A stretch of 64,000 bases of DNA from contig NC_091932.1 of assembly GCF_041260155.1 (NCBI RefSeq), positions 25,510,746-25,574,745 of the forward strand, given 5' to 3'. Numbering within the stretch: position 1 is the first letter of the stretch; every line of letters begins with the position of its first letter. This stretch comes from Ptychodera flava. Its lineage: Eukaryota; Hemichordata; Enteropneusta; Ptychoderidae. Shown here piece after piece: positions 32,769-44,036 of the stretch. A model generated the notes under the pieces. The model searched no databases, was not told the origin of the DNA, and worked only from the letters and a program-made list of their open reading frames with translations. Made by a program: the position numbers and the translations under genes.

Positions 32769-33417
32769 CAAGACTAAACATGGTCTCGATATAAAATTAT
32801 ATTTTCGAATTTAGACGAACGAAAAACGGTACCCATTTGCTTATGTGTTTCTAATAGACCTAACATTTTGTATTCAGAGAAGCAATCGTGGCAAAGTTAC
32901 ACAAGCTTATTGCTTGCAAGTATGTTTCCTTAAGGACCTTCAATTTGTTTTTAGGGCGAGCAAATATTTTCTTACATTTAACACTCTTACTGTGTCCACT
33001 TATTTTTATCCGTCTGAAATGCATTGGGCATGTCAAATTGCGCTCAGCATGGCAAGTCGCTGGTTTCATCCGCTGTGCCAATTAAGTTGCCGATTGTGAA
33101 CATGCATGTAAACTTGACTTACGGACAGTTTCTGTCCTCCCTTCGCCACTAGCAAATTGGATATTGGGAATGGCAGCGCTACGCCGAATGTTTAACTGAC
33201 GTAATAGGGGTCACGACCTGGCTCCTCGGGGAAGTGAAGGTAACAGCCGCTCGGCAATCTCGCTCGATACTTTGCGCGATTAGATCATTTGCCGGCGGTA
33301 ACTTACAAGGGGTGACCACCGTCAAACTGTACACCGCGACTGATTAATTTAATTCAAATCACTCGATGCCTGCCGGCGGCCGGTTTCACTGACGTCTGGG
33401 TTTTTTTCTTTGCTACA

Positions 33418-33430
33418 ATGACGAGTGAAA
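33418..33430 (+). CDS. Candidate first coding exon MTSE with GTAAGT donor
   Basis: ATG ACG AGT GAA A is followed at once by a consensus donor GTAAGTGG, leaving a phase-1 intron exactly as in the EF-hand genes. The upstream 200 bp are richer in G and C (GCCGGCGGCCGG), as a promoter might be. No downstream exon continuing this frame was found, so the gene identity is open and a chance match is quite possible. Confidence 0.2.
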
Positions 33431-35110
33431 GTAAGTGGGGAGCGGATCACAGCTTGTCATCGCTGAACGGTTCTGACAATTGAAATTCCTGCTAAAAGTC
33501 GCGTATCACGAACTGATACATTAACATCAGCTCAATGACCCCTTTTTTGTATATTTTGACTTTGTATGTTTCTTACCATCATTACAGCTACAGTGGATTT
33601 TTATTAGAGGCGAATAAGGGCAAGACATCCACTTGGAGGAGGTCAAAATAGTCGATGTTCGAATGAGCCACTCCGAAGTGCCATAAACGCACTCGCGATC
33701 CTGAAGTCCACACTCGTATGTATTGCAACTGTCTGTAGCCGCTTATTATGCATATAGACGATGCTAACTTCACGTTCGGCTATTAAACTTAGACTATGAA
33801 ATTCTCATCGCTGCCATAAATATTCAAGAAATATGACAGATTAATTTGACTTAAGACCCGGAGGAGACTGAGGAAGATGGAAATCAGGACGAGCGCGAGA
33901 AATTGCATTCAGAAATTAAACGCCGGAAATATATCCACAGGTTCAGAGCACGTCTTTGATTAATATTCCCGCGATGAAATCACGCGGTTCACCGCTCAGC
34001 TGTCGACAGCGAACATTAAAGTGATTTTGATATACATGCTGATTTTTCCCCGATCCCTTCGGGGGATCAAGGGGCGAACGAGCGGACGGATGTAATTTAT
34101 CGAAACTTCCTGTGTGAATCGATGTTTTTTGGCAATTTATCGATTAGCCATTTCCTGAAATTGACCAAGGTGGAAAGGTGAGGGGGGAGAGAGAGCTGAA
34201 AAAATGCCTGCAGTGATGGAATGAAGTCTTCAGTTTACAGTGATCGGCTTCAGAATATCGGGTAGTCAGCAGAACAGGCCCTGGATACTTTATTCTTCCG
34301 TCGTCCTTCTGTTACACGAAGGAGTGAGCTCCCCTGAGGAAATCTCTGCGCCTGAGCGCACGGAACCAAAATATCTATTTGATCCATGGCGTATAAAGTA
34401 TTACAAAAATATATACTGACTGTATTCGATTCAGAACGAAATAAAAATCTTATGACTCATGATCCTAAAGTACTATCATCATACTTTAGATGGCAAACGT
34501 TGGAAAAACTATTAGAACTTTCACTTTTCCGTCGTTGAAATGCCCTGATGTTCTGCGCATGCCCGTTCTTCGAGGTCGGACAGTGACCAGGCGAGTCAAT
34601 AAAAATGTAACATATGTCTGGTCATAGTAACCGTACTGTATCATATAAAATGCGATAAAGTCACACAAAAACCAGGAAATTAAGTCAAGTTATTCTCTGT
34701 ATGGATGTGAAAACATTGAGTAACATATGGTTCCTGTCTCTTTTGTCAGTGGAATGATATTTCCTCCACAAATATCAAACGCCGTCATGTTATCATTTTA
34801 GGTAGGAAAAAAACGATTGTCAGCAAGACAGCTGTGATGGGTTTCAAATTCCAATCCCGTAAAAAGATGTGTTTTGAAATTTTTAGCGATAAAATGGATA
34901 GCAATCAAGATCATGATTATTAAAAAAAAGATTAATAAGCAATAAAAATGCACCCCATGACAGCATGCTGCCATGTACTAGATATTAAAGGAGCGTGTTG
35001 TAAACTAACATTGGTGTTGTTCCATAATTCAACAAAATCATTAATTATTGTATTGTCCTCAGACGTATGTTCCATTTATCATAAGATATATGAAAGAAAT
35101 CAAATTGTTA
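33431..35110. other. Non-coding stretch after the MTSE candidate
   Basis: No exon, repeat or RNA gene could be supported by eye. Confidence 0.35.
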
Positions 35111-35302
35111 TTAAAGGTATACTGCCACCTGTTCCAATTTTGCCAGCTACCATGGAAAGAGAAAATCTAACCAATCACAGATTTTAAGCGGGTGGCCGCT
35201 TTTTACAAAACAGCGCCCTCACATGGGCATTTTGAATACCAAGGAACGCCACTTTTGCCATATATGGTCATATTTAGATTACAGGTGACTGTATACCCTT
35301 AA
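35111..35302. mobile_element. MITE family C (about 192 bp)
   Basis: The left end TTAAAGGTATACTGCCACCT and the reverse complement of the right end TTAAGGGTATACAGTCACCT are inverted repeats of about 22 bp with four differences. No coding capacity. A related single end (GTGACTGTATCCCTTA) is seen at about 11077-11092. Confidence 0.7.
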
Positions 35303-36026
35303 AGATGATCGTTTAGTTCTCGACATTTACCTCTCTGTTCTGAATAATTTAAACTTCCGTCAGTGCAACAATGGCTATTTGCCAAGAACAACTGACTTTA
35401 CAGTGTCTGGCATTTCTTTCGTCGATAATTTCGCTTACACATTTCCGGCATTTAATCTTTCCCATAAATATCGCGGAAGTTGGGGATTCAACTCCAAATC
35501 AAGGTTATTCCTCGGGACATGCCTTTTTTATCCAGGCGTCAATGTCAAACCCACGACGTCGTGGGGGAAGACACACACCTGGGAGTAGAAACGGAAACCG
35601 CGGCCTGTCGTGTACCTACCCACACTACTGGTCCTGAGGTTTACGAAATGTCACCATTCTGCCTCGTTTTCACGTATATTCAATTGACTCCTGCCCGACA
35701 AGCATTCGGTTCAGCTTGAATTGTGAATTGTAAGGGTGCCCGTACTTTGAATATCAACGAACCTAATAGCTGCAAAGGCTGTGGGATATATTTTATGTGT
35801 CTGAACGTGACGTCACATCCAGTACAATCGAATCTCGTTAAAGAGCAATAAACCAACGTATTACGCGAGACCAGAGGTCGACGATGTCTCTTGTCAGAAA
35901 TAATCAAGACCAATCGATTATTTGCAAGAAGAAATCCCCGACTGTTTGAAGAAACCTAACGAGCTATCGGTCTAGTATGAGTATAGACAATCACTTTCTA
36001 CAAACGTAATTATGATAGTAAACAAC
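35303..36026. other. Non-coding stretch
   Basis: Overlapping short open frames between 35371 and 35719 have no domain, start context or splice support. Nothing else seen. Confidence 0.35.
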
Positions 36027-36386
36027 CTACCACCAGATGAAATGAGACAAACTGCTCTCTGTACGAGTTGACCTCGACGTACCATCACCACCATACATAC
36101 ATACATAAATACATACATACATACATACATACATACATACATACATACATACATAGATACATACATAGATACATACATAGATACATACATACATACATAC
36201 GTACGTACGTACGTACGTACGTACGTACGTACATACATACATACATACATACATACATACATACATACATACATACATACATACATACATACATACATAC
36301 ATACATACATACATACATACATACATACATACATACATACATACATACATACATACATACATACATACATACATACATACATACAT
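36027..36386. repeat. (CATA)n tract of about 300 bp with an inner (CGTA)n block and a shared 68-bp flank
   Basis: 36029-36096 is a unique sequence whose reverse complement recurs at 41084-41146, again joined to the same tetranucleotide repeat. From 36097 to 36386 the repeat is CATA, with a TAGA-interrupted patch (36155-36185) and a perfect block of CGTA units at about 36199-36231. Confidence 0.9.
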
Positions 36387-36496
36387 AAAGACAGACAGGT
36401 AAAATATTATATAGACCAGTCAGTGGTCATACTAAGGTATCGTAATTACAGTAAAGTTCAAATATAAGTGAGCTGATACGTCATGAACTTTGCTAC

Positions 36497-36711
36497 AAAC
36501 ACGATTGGAACTAATTTGGGATAATTGGATCTTCATACTTTTCAAATTTCTCATAAATGTTAGGTGCCATATAGCTGATTGTTGCAATATTACCAATTAC
36601 TGATCCAAACAGGTGTATAACTTAAAAAGAAAAGCAGATAAGCTTACACATAGTAGATTAAACAGACATTACTTCACCATCGTATTATCCAAAATTTGTT
36701 CCATTGTGTTT
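36497..36711 (+). mobile_element. MITE family B, copy 1 (about 215 bp)
   Basis: It begins AAACACGATTGGAACTAATT and its end, reverse-complemented, begins AAACACAATGGAACAAATTT. The interior (AGGTGCCATATAGCTGA, GTGTATAACTTAAA, AGAAAAGCAGAT, GATTAAACAGACATTACTT) matches copy 2 at 38984-39206 in the same orientation. Non-autonomous. Confidence 0.85.
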
Positions 36712-36851
36712 ACAGTAATTTTCAATTGATCACTGATAGTGTTGGTAATATTTACTTCAAACCGAAGTGCCTTCAGAAAAGCCATCATCTTGGACATTTC
36801 ATGGGAAAAGGGTTACTGTCAGCGGGAGTTTACTTTCACCACTCGGTAAAC

Positions 36852-37098
36852 ATTCAAGTGATACAGTCGTCGGAAAGGCGCCCAAAGTTCGTATGGGACC
36901 CATACGACTAATGGCAACACTGTGTACAAGGTACGATGGCGATTGATGAAAGTTAAAACATGTCTGTCATAATGTACGTCGTATAATTTAAATGTTGCAG
37001 CTATGATGATGAGGTGCATCTAGATATCATGCACGAAATACATTGTTTGTAAACAAGAAACTCGCGCAGGCGCAGTTCCGACGACTGTTTCCCTTTAA
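36852..37098 (-). mobile_element. MITE family A, copy 2 (about 247 bp)
   Basis: On the - strand it starts TTAAAGGGAAACAGTCGTCG and matches copy 1 (9527-9772) throughout. Its other end is decayed (TTCAAGTGATACAGTCGTCG). It lies close beside a family B copy. Confidence 0.75.
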
Positions 37099-37404
37099 GA
37101 AGGACGATTTGATAGTTCTTCTACCAATTAATTTATATTCCAATACAAATCCTTTAAGGCCAAGGGGAACAATAACAAGTAAAATTAAAAAGACTTGAAA
37201 AGTTATGAAGACTTTATTAAGCACGGGAGGCACAAGCGTCAGTGGTTTATTACTATCATGGGAATATTCCTGAAGAGTGAGATTGACTACCACAGATGGT
37301 AAACACCCTCGGCGGATGAGATAATGTCGCCAAAATTAATTTGCTAGGTTCCTTAACAATTCAAAAACCAGGTGGAAATTTCAGCCTCGAGGCAATCTGT
37401 CACC

Positions 37405-37650
37405 ATGGCAGATTTACAGAAATTTACTTCGGCCGAAACCATAGCAGAGTCTGTGAAATATCAACAGTCTCCTGCGCAGAAACTTCGCGCGCAGCTCGAA
37501 GGACGCTGTGACAATACAGCATTGGTATTTGATAAATGTTTGCCGCTACTACACAAGCCAAAAGCGTGTTCAGAGCATATTCTGGTTATTGCATTCCGAT
37601 TCGGAAGATTCATGACGGTACAGCGCATGCCCGCAGGCGTCGAGTACTGA
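37405..37650 (+). CDS. Small open frame with strong Kozak context, uncertain
   Basis: CACCATGGC at 37401-37409 is an ideal animal start context. The 81-codon frame begins MADLQKFTSAETIAESVKYQ and continues QQSPAQKLRAQLEGRCDN with mixed, soluble-looking composition. It ends at TGA 37648-37650. No domain was recognised, no signal peptide is present, and no splice sites were identified. The CG-containing surroundings and the X-box-like site 35 bp downstream suggest a promoter region. It could be a micro-protein, a first exon with an unseen donor, or chance. Confidence 0.25.
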   Translation: MADLQKFTSAETIAESVKYQQSPAQKLRAQLEGRCDNTALVFDKCLPLLHKPKACSEHILVIAFRFGRFMTVQRMPAGVEY

Positions 37651-37683
37651 CAGTATGACGGCGGAGAAAGAGAAAGAATCCCC

Positions 37684-37697
37684 GTTTCCATGGCAAC
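37684..37697. promoter_or_regulatory. X-box-like (RFX) motif GTTTCCATGGCAAC
   Basis: It matches GTTRCCATGGYAAC with one difference. Read on the - strand it is GTTGCCATGGAAAC. Its neighbourhood could be a promoter, but the controlled gene is not identified. Confidence 0.35.
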
Positions 37698-38983
37698 AGC
37701 AACAGTCTCATCTATCAATGTGACATTTCAGCGAATAACAAGTATTGGCTGGTTCGTCCACCGATACGACTACCACATCGCGTAGAGTGGGTTTTTGGCA
37801 GATATATCTGTAAAATTTCAAAATGGGGACAATGGGATGGCACATCCATTTCATAATAACGGCATTATTCATTTTGATTAAATTTCGGCAACAAGCTGTG
37901 AAGTTGATGATTTACAGGCTACTTCATCAAATATTCATCGTACGTGAAAGAAATTCGTACTCATTTTTGTTGTCTACGTTAAGAACACAATGCTGCTCGA
38001 ATGCATGCTACAGTACTTTAATTACGTTTGGAATATATCTAATGTGTAGGGCAGTATGTGTTCTTTACGAAGAGGCATAAACAGATGAGTTATTACGTTA
38101 TTTGTTCAAAATCCCATGCATGTGGAGGTCATTTATCACTGCTGTGTACATGTATCTGTGTGCATATATGTAAAGAGTGCAGAGATGCCTTATCAAAATG
38201 AGCGACAAGCTGGTCCACATATCACATAAATATGACATAACAAATGAGGTATTATTTGAGGTTTTTTTGCAATAAGCTGTGCAAATGTGTTGTACTAATG
38301 CTACTAAGAGGCCAATATGAATGATGTAACAAAGACCCGGAGAATGGTTTAAACACTTTTCTATATTTCAACAGCGTAGAGTAATCATTGCTTTATTTGT
38401 GTCATACTATTACTATATGTTTGTAAGTGTATTTCTGTATTGTAATAAATGACTAGAATAAGACTTGGGAATCTGGTGTGCATCCTGTTTTGAATTTAAA
38501 ACAACTGGTGAAAGCATCAATTATGAATTGTGTAAAAGCTGCCTTGCCTGGGATGTTTGTCTAGATTGATGTCCCGCCATGGTCAATCATAGTCAGCACA
38601 AGTGTAAAGAAAAGTATTATTTTGATGCTTGTACAACTTCTTCGAGCACGCGTTGGATTTATTCAAAAAAAAAACCGGTAGAGTTATATTACCTGTTGTA
38701 AATGTCCACGTGTTTCTGTTTTTTCTCTGGTATGTTTTTATCACCGTGTTTTTGTTCTGCTACCAAAGTCAAGTCGAAATAGGTCGGCGCTCAGCTTGTC
38801 CATGCAGTCTGTCAGTGTGCAATGTTTAATGTCACTGAGTTGACTGAATTTGTATCGCAACAAGAATTCATTTGTCAAATTTTGTGTAATGTATACCTAG
38901 TCTGTCGTGGTTTTCAAGGGTTAATACACAGCACAACATTACATTGGTAGGAGAAGAAAAAGCCCTTGTTTTAAAATAACTTT

Positions 38984-39206
38984 AAACACGATTTGAACTA
39001 ATTTCGGAGAATTAAATCTTTATATTGTTCAAATTTCTCCAAAGTATTAGGTGCCATATAGCTGAATGTTGAAATATTACAAATTACTCATAAAAACAAG
39101 TGTATAACTTAAATAAGAAAAGCAGATGACTTTGCATTTGCATTTGCAGATTAAACAGACATTACTTAAATATCCAATTATCCCAAATTAGTTCCAAACG
39201 TGTTTT
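38984..39206 (+). mobile_element. MITE family B, copy 2 (about 223 bp)
   Basis: Left AAACACGATTTGAACTAATT, right (reverse complement) AAACACGTTTGGAACTAATT; the inverted termini continue through GGGATAATTGGAT. TTTA/TTAA flanks suggest an AT-rich target. Same orientation as copy 1, 2.3 kb away. Confidence 0.85.
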
Positions 39207-39387
39207 AATGAAAATATATCAAAAAATTAGAGCTATTGATCATTAAAGATCTCGTTGGCGTCGTATTTAAGGGGGACAGATTTATGCCAACTATGTGGAC
39301 AGTTTGTTCTATATACAAGTCGACGAAGGGTCACGTACGAGACTTCATTTTATTATCGCTACGTGTTGCGGTCGTGTTGCAGTCGAT

Positions 39388-39389
<2 letters not shown>

Positions 39390-39461
<72 letters not shown>
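39390..39461. repeat. (CT)n microsatellite
   Basis: About 70 bp of perfect CT dinucleotides, ending CCTTTTGTACAG. This resembles a long 3' splice site, but no convincing exon follows. Confidence 0.9.
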
Positions 39462-39462
<1 letters not shown>

Positions 39463-40336
39463 TTTGTACAGTTGTAGTATAGTTTTTACGAAATACTTGT
39501 GAAAAATAAAATACCGGAAACAAAGAGTTATTTCTTTGTTCAGCGATCTAAAGATGTGTTATGGTTCTTAAATCTAGGTACGAGGTGATTTGCACAACTT
39601 TCGTGATCGTTTACATAAAACCACAAAGCAATAAAAAGACCATATCCCATGCTATGGCATACTTTCAATCAGGCCCTGAATCAAAGGGCAAATCGTGACA
39701 ACGTGCGCTAAACGAGATTGATATTGGTATCTGTCACTGGTCTACCAAGCTTACACTATCAAATTTCAGATTCATAATCGTCGTTATTTCAGTTGGTGTT
39801 ATTGTAGTATGGCCCTTTTCCCCATAGTAAAGCTTGCGCCAGATGATGCCGAGAAATAACAAAAAACGTTTTATAGTTCATAAATATAGACTCAGTCGTG
39901 CTGTAGGTTTATTCAGTTTATTTAAAGACAGGCTTATATAACAGTTGTTCACGCTTGGTCTGTTCACCTGATTCTGCGATACAAAAGAGGAATCGTCAAC
40001 GGGCAGCCACAGTTTAATTTGTCAATAGTGACATGACGCGATGGAAGCAATTGAAACAGCGTATCAATGCACCTTTCGGTACTGAATAGCTCGATTCTTG
40101 ATTCCGACAGACAAAAGAGAGATTCATTGCAAATGTCGGTCAGTCCCGCGCAAATAAAAACCTACCGAGGCCTTTGTTCCCTTTCCTGGCAACCTGCGAG
40201 TCTTTTCATTGACATAGTACACCTATTTCAGAGTCAATGAAATTGCGATTTGCCAGTGCAAAATTGACATCTTTACGGGAAAAAATCAGTGATAGATGAA
40301 GTTGAATCTCAATACACTGACCTCATCATCATCAAC

Positions 40337-40337
<1 letters not shown>
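39462..40337. other. Non-coding stretch
   Basis: No supported gene or repeat seen. Confidence 0.35.

Positions 40338-40400
<63 letters not shown>
40338..40400. repeat. (CT)n microsatellite
   Basis: About 62 bp of perfect CT dinucleotides. Confidence 0.95.
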
Positions 40401-40401
<1 letters not shown>

Positions 40402-40702
40402 GACTAGCATCTTTTCACTTAGTTTCCAAGTTGAACGGTGTCCTAGTAACTCAAGTGAAATATATAAATCTGATGAACTCTACACATTCCATACAATATT
40501 GAACTCATATATAATACAATATCATGTATAATTTCACATCTTCAGACGAAGAGAGAATTTAATGTAAATATAATGTATCAGAAATACTTCCAATATTAAG
40601 ATATAGTCAAAATTTACATCACCTATAAGCCCCAATTTATTTTTGTATATTTTTCTGCATTATAAAAAGGGCCTTTGGCCTAGATTACCGAATAAATATT
40701 AC

Positions 40703-40795
40703 GTATGTATGTATGTAGGTAGCTAGGTGTAGGTCAGTAGGTGTAGGTAGGTAGGTAGGTAGGTAGGGAGGGAGGGAGGGAGGGAGGGAGGTATG

Positions 40796-40827
<32 letters not shown>

Positions 40828-41200
40828 TGTATGTATGTATGTATGTATGTATGTATGTATGTATGTATGTATGTATGTATGTATGTATGTATGTATGTAT
40901 GTATGTATGTATGTATGTATGTATGTATGTATGTATGTATGTATGTATGTATGTATGTATGTATGTATGTATGTATGTATGTATGTATGTATCTATGTAT
41001 CTATGTATCTATGTATGTATCTATGTATGTATCTATGTATGTATCTATGTATGTATCTATGTATCTATATATTTCTGTATCTATGTATGGTGGCGATGTA
41101 CGTCGAAGTCAACTCAGAGCAGTTTGTCTCATTTTATCTGGTGATACGTACATACGTAGGTACGTACATACGCACGCACGTACGCACGCACGCACGCACG

Positions 41201-41236
<36 letters not shown>

Positions 41237-41360
41237 TAGGCAGGCAGGTAGGTAGGTAGGTATGCACGTATCTATGGATGGATAGATGTATGTATGGATG
41301 GATGGATGGATGGACGGATGGACAGATGGATAGATGGATGGATGGATGATGTATGTATGT
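40703..41360. repeat. Long compound tetranucleotide tract with a shared 63-bp insert
   Basis: In order: GTAT, GTAG and GGGA units, about 190 bp of perfect TATG (40797-40990), TATC/TATG mixtures to 41083, a unique 63 bp (41084-41146), then GTAC, GCAC, GCAG, GTAG and GGAT unit blocks. The unique part is the same sequence found beside the (CATA)n tract at 36029-36096. Open frames reading MYVCMYVC are artefacts. Confidence 0.95.
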
Positions 41361-41859
41361 ATGACATGAACAAGAGATGCATGTGTGAGCGTTTGCATAA
41401 TCCTTCTTACGTATGTTATTTTATTGCACATCTATTGGCTGTTATATAATCGTCATTACCACCACCACCACCATCATCATCATTATGTCTTTATCACAAA
41501 TGCATATAACATGAAGGTGTATAGAAAGCCTAAATGTATGAGCTAGGTCTTACGGTCATGTACATTCAGGTTCTGTACTGATTGGAAGTTTATTGACAAA
41601 ATTGTTCTCTTTCTCATAAATCACCCAAAACGGTCACGCAGGTTCATTGATTGCTTGTAGCAAAACAATGCCGATGGTGAACAGTCTAGCGGAAATGAGT
41701 AGGAAGCTTTCTCCTTGGCATTGAACGGTAAAGGGGTTCTTTTTAAATAACCTTACCTCCTCTTCGCACGATTATTGGCAAAGACACCTCCGCGAAAAGC
41801 TTTTGCTATTTAGCACATGTACGGTATTCTGCTTGCGTCGGTGTTGATCGAGGTCGCTG
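41361..41859. other. Non-coding stretch upstream of the MGCSNS promoter
   Basis: A short (CAC/CAT)n patch at about 41459-41483 and otherwise plain sequence. Confidence 0.35.
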
Positions 41860-41885
41860 ATTGGATGTTTGTCTTGCATATATAA
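41860..41885 (+). promoter_or_regulatory. Inverted CCAAT box and TATA box
   Basis: ATTGG (inverted CCAAT) at 41860-41864 is followed by TATATAA at 41879-41885. A start of transcription near 41910-41915 would give a 5' leader of about 570 bases to the ATG at 42484, or a leader with its own intron. Confidence 0.4.
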
Positions 41886-42483
41886 CGAGCACTGTATTCC
41901 TCTCATTTGTTCAAATGTAGTAACCTTCTCTCTCCCGCTCACAACCACGGCAACTGGCGCTTGTAGAGGACATAGAGATTTGTAGTCGCAATTTTACCTC
42001 GCTGTAACTTCGTATTGCGCTAACAATAACGGTAGGGTAACTAGAACTGGAACGTTCTAAATCATTGATTGAGAATTTGAGAGCTGGATTTGGATTACTG
42101 TTTCTTGTTTCGTCGCTACTCGAGACAAAAAAGACCTGAAATCGGTTTTTTTTTGTGACGACATCACGAAAACCAGCTTCTACGAATTTTCTGGCATCTC
42201 GTCGTCGTGGTTTCCTGGAAGTAACAGTGATTGTTATGCAAATAAGGACGCATGGGTGCATTGTGGGGCGCGAAGACGATATCTGTGTAATGTGACGTCG
42301 GCATGCAACTCAACTCGCCTGTGAAGAGTGCGTACCGATGTCGCAATTGACCCAGAACTGCAAGTTGACGCGAACTAAACATAACGCCAAAACAATGAAC
42401 AGTCGTATGGGGCACTGGTGTCACAGAAGCAACACACTGACGTGTTAACCGACGGACTTAGCTGAGAATTATCTCGCTCGAAC

Positions 42484-42508
42484 ATGGGCTGTTCGAACAG
42501 CCGACAAG
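42484..42508 (+). CDS. Candidate first coding exon MGCSNSRQ of an acylated membrane-anchored protein
   Basis: ATG GGC TGT TCG AAC AGC CGA CAA G is followed by the donor GTTAGT, leaving a phase-1 intron. Gly2-Cys3-x-x-Ser6 is the dual N-myristoylation and palmitoylation signal of proteins tethered to the inner face of the plasma membrane (for example Src-type kinases and G-alpha subunits). Read-through gives a stop right after the donor, which supports splicing here. A CCAAT/TATA promoter lies 600 bp upstream. I found no second exon in the following 21 kb, so the family is unknown. Confidence 0.4.
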
Positions 42509-43948
42509 GTTAGTGCACAGATGCATCTTTATATATGGTTGTGTGGACCTTGTGTGTTTGTTTTCTAGGTTAAGATGGAAACGCAGAAAGGTGTATATAT
42601 TTACATGCATTTAACCGGCCAGTTCCTATGTGTTACATGGCTACAACACTTAAATGTCAGTCGTCTAAAACGTTTCATGGCCATTCACACCTATCGGCAT
42701 AGGCGCACTCTCAGACGAAATGGCACAGGGCTGTCTTTCGAACGCCTAGAGTCGCAACAACAATAGCTGCCCTTACATAGATCAGCTGATACATTGTCAA
42801 CGTTAATAGAGCAAGGACATCTTGTACACACATAGAGATGTACGTATCATCGTTGTCGCGGTCGCGGTCAACGCATCAGTAGTAGCTCATCCGCCATTAG
42901 TATAGCTTGGCTAACGAAAATCTCATGGCGTCGAGACGGATTTCCACTGTCATAATACGCCAGTATCAGTCCTCGCTGCGTGTTTCTCGGCAATCTCGGA
43001 TTCGATCGATAAACACCGAGGGTGGCGCAGGAGGAGGAAAAAACATAAATATTCTTATCTGTAATGACAGTATACCACCGGGTCACCTATGACCAAGCTG
43101 AAAATTGTTCGTATCGTGAATGTAGGATCACAGAGATTAGATTTTTGAGAAAGTACATTCAAAAACAAGAGTGACATGGAGCCCTATTTCGGTACGAAAC
43201 CTTATTTCAGAACTGACCTTAAGCATCGCGTGCCAACTGAAAGCTTATGTCGTTTTGGATGAAGTAAAAATAGCAAGCAGGCTCATCTGCTAGCTAACAG
43301 GCATACTTATGTTCCTATTCATGCCACAAATATCTCGATTTGCTGAGACAAGTAACTGTTGTACGGTGAAAGACCGAGTGCTACATACACTTGTCGAATC
43401 ACAGAGACCCATTGCCGTCAAAAGTGAGAAATTCATCACCGACTTTGTCCAGTGCACATGACAGGGGAAGATTACAGACAAAGCAGTCTTATTTATGGCC
43501 ATTTCGAACTCTCTAAAAAGACCAGCGCAATGATACAGTTTCTCTGGAACCGAGCGACAGAGACAAATAGTTGAGAAATGTTTTGATGGCAAGTATACAA
43601 GTATGTACGATTTTGAAAAATTACATCAAATTATTGAGTCTTCCCAAGTTTGAAAAATGCCTTTTTGAAGATAAAACTTGTTATAGTTAAGTACGGTAAT
43701 GTCAAATTTGGGACTTTAACCGTATCTTCCCACGAGCATCGGGGCGTTTGCCACGTGAACGTAGTCTTTGGTCGTTTGCGTTAAATAATTACTCGCCATA
43801 ATAAGTGTATTTGCTTTAAATCATGAACAACAGACAAGTATAAAATGTTTCAAAAAGCAGGAAATATACTGTCGACAAACAGACACGTTTACAACCGTAT
43901 GATTTCTATAACGCTTACAAATATTAAAATATCGCGTAAATGAGACTC
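42509..43948. other. Putative intron or non-coding stretch
   Basis: No exon joining the MGCSNSRQ frame was found. The - strand frame 43290-43592 has no recognised domain. Confidence 0.3.
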
Positions 43949-43960
43949 ACACACACACAT

Positions 43961-44034
<74 letters not shown>
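43949..44034. repeat. (CA)n-(TACA)n-(TA)n microsatellite
   Basis: A short CA run, a few TACA units and about 60 bp of TA. Confidence 0.9.

Positions 44035-44036
<2 letters not shown>

Larger units (their letters stand above)
37099..38983. other. Non-coding or weakly supported stretch
   Basis: Contains the small open frame at 37405-37650 and the X-box-like motif at 37684-37697. No other gene is supported. Confidence 0.35.

Noticed and set aside
36027-36388. Regular tetranucleotide arrays considered as CRISPR-like
   Set aside because: The units are contiguous 4-bp repeats without unique spacers, in a eukaryotic genome.
39390-39480. (CT)n tract ending TTTTGTACAG taken as another microsatellite-type splice acceptor
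   Set aside because: The following sequence hits stops quickly and has no coding character, unlike the case at 26338.
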